From: Nemertoderma westbladi
Lineage: Eukaryota; Xenacoelomorpha; Nemertodermatida; Nemertodermatidae
Assembly: GCA_032718475.1 (NCBI GenBank)
Contig: JAUCBJ010008967.1
Span: forward strand, 1 to 64,000
Direction of reading: 5' to 3'
Length of the DNA stretch: 64,000 nucleotides
Position 1 is the first letter of the stretch, and each line of letters starts with the position of its first letter. The notes beneath the pieces are model-generated. The model saw only the letters and a program-made list of their open reading frames with translations. It was not told the origin of the DNA and did not search any database. Both the position numbers and the translations under genes were made by a program. This document shows positions 63,733 through 64,000 of this stretch, one piece after another.

Positions 63733-64000
63733 GGGGGGGGGGGGGGGGGGGGGGGGTAAAATTGGGTAAAATTTTCACATTTTTGGTTTTCTATTTCATC
63801 TGATGCAGAATTTAATGGGGAGTTCAATTCTTAAACAGTTTGGCGCTTTTTTAGTTCTCGAGTTATCGCTGTCTTTCCGTCTATCAGTTTGTCCGTGAAA
63901 ATTTAGAAGACAGACAGACAGACAGACATGCTGTCAGACAGACATATTAGATGCCACTAAACATTAAAACTGACATCAGAAATGAAATCACCGAACCCGA
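63733..64000. mobile_element. Left end of a third poly-G TTAA element (E), cut by window end
   Basis: TTAA (63729-63732) is followed by about 23 G. The interior parallels the left arm of C: TTTCATCT, AGAATTTAATG, TTCTCGAGT and GACAGACAGACAGACAG words in the same order but clearly diverged. It is probably a related family; its other end is outside the window. Confidence 0.7.

Overview
The window is AT-rich, intron-era eukaryotic DNA from an animal, most likely an aquatic invertebrate. I infer this from the repeat content: RTE-like, jockey/CR1-like and R2-like non-LTR elements, Ty3/gypsy and BEL/Pao LTR elements, a Penelope-like fragment, piggyBac-type TTAA elements, a foldback element, and the 'RPIGVGE' reverse transcriptase family I associate with corals, molluscs and similar animals. 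I cannot name the species. No rRNA, tRNA or CRISPR array is visible. No clear multi-exon host gene is visible apart from one spliced-looking exon.

Layout. 1-1.6 kb: AT-rich DNA, a perfect palindrome and an 840-bp foldback element. 1.86-5.1 kb: a 66-bp coding minisatellite running into a decayed zinc-finger gene family. 5.65-8.07 kb: two TTAA-flanked elements back to back (A1, B). 8.1-11.9 kb: a hairpin cluster and a broken reverse transcriptase gene on the minus strand. 12.5-14.2 kb: a SINE-like repeat and the RT half of an RTE-like LINE (family 'LINE-A'). 14.4-19.2 kb: a gypsy element with identical 249-bp LTRs and a 5-bp target duplication. 19.2-22.1 kb: the N-terminal half of an 'RPIGVGE'-type RT protein swollen by two 30-bp coding minisatellites. 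22.1-24.1 kb: a HECT-like fragment and an R2-like RT fragment. 24.8-26.5 kb: BEL/Pao gag. 27.9-30.1 kb: LINE-A with endonuclease. 30.1-31.0 kb: two AT-rich small genes, one encoding a RING finger. 31.5-33.4 kb: a piggyBac transposase with one probable intron. 33.5-40.3 kb: LINE-A split by a 6.1-kb TTAA element (C) that itself carries another LINE-A copy. 40.5-52 kb: scattered fragments, with element A2 inserted in another LINE-A copy. 52.2 kb: an OB-fold-like exon. 52.6-54.3 kb: element D, a deletion derivative of C in the opposite orientation. 55.2-57.9 kb: a jockey/CR1-type LINE. 57.9-59.7 kb: a pair of direct repeats. 60.9-61.4 kb: the end of a PIF1-like helicase fused to a GIY-YIG-like segment. 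61.4-62.3 kb: SINE and tandem repeats. 62.6-63.3 kb: a second jockey/CR1-type LINE 3' end. 63.73 kb: the left end of another poly-G TTAA element.

How the parts relate. LINE-A copies act as a ruler for the region: two of them are interrupted by TTAA elements, and uninterrupted copies elsewhere in the window show the empty sites. This fixes the element boundaries and the TTAA duplication directly from sequence. The piggyBac transposase is a plausible source of activity for the CCCT-ended elements A and B, but no terminal repeats linking them were found. Several breaks in otherwise good transposon genes fall exactly in homopolymer or dinucleotide runs, so some 'pseudogenes' may be consensus errors rather than true decay.
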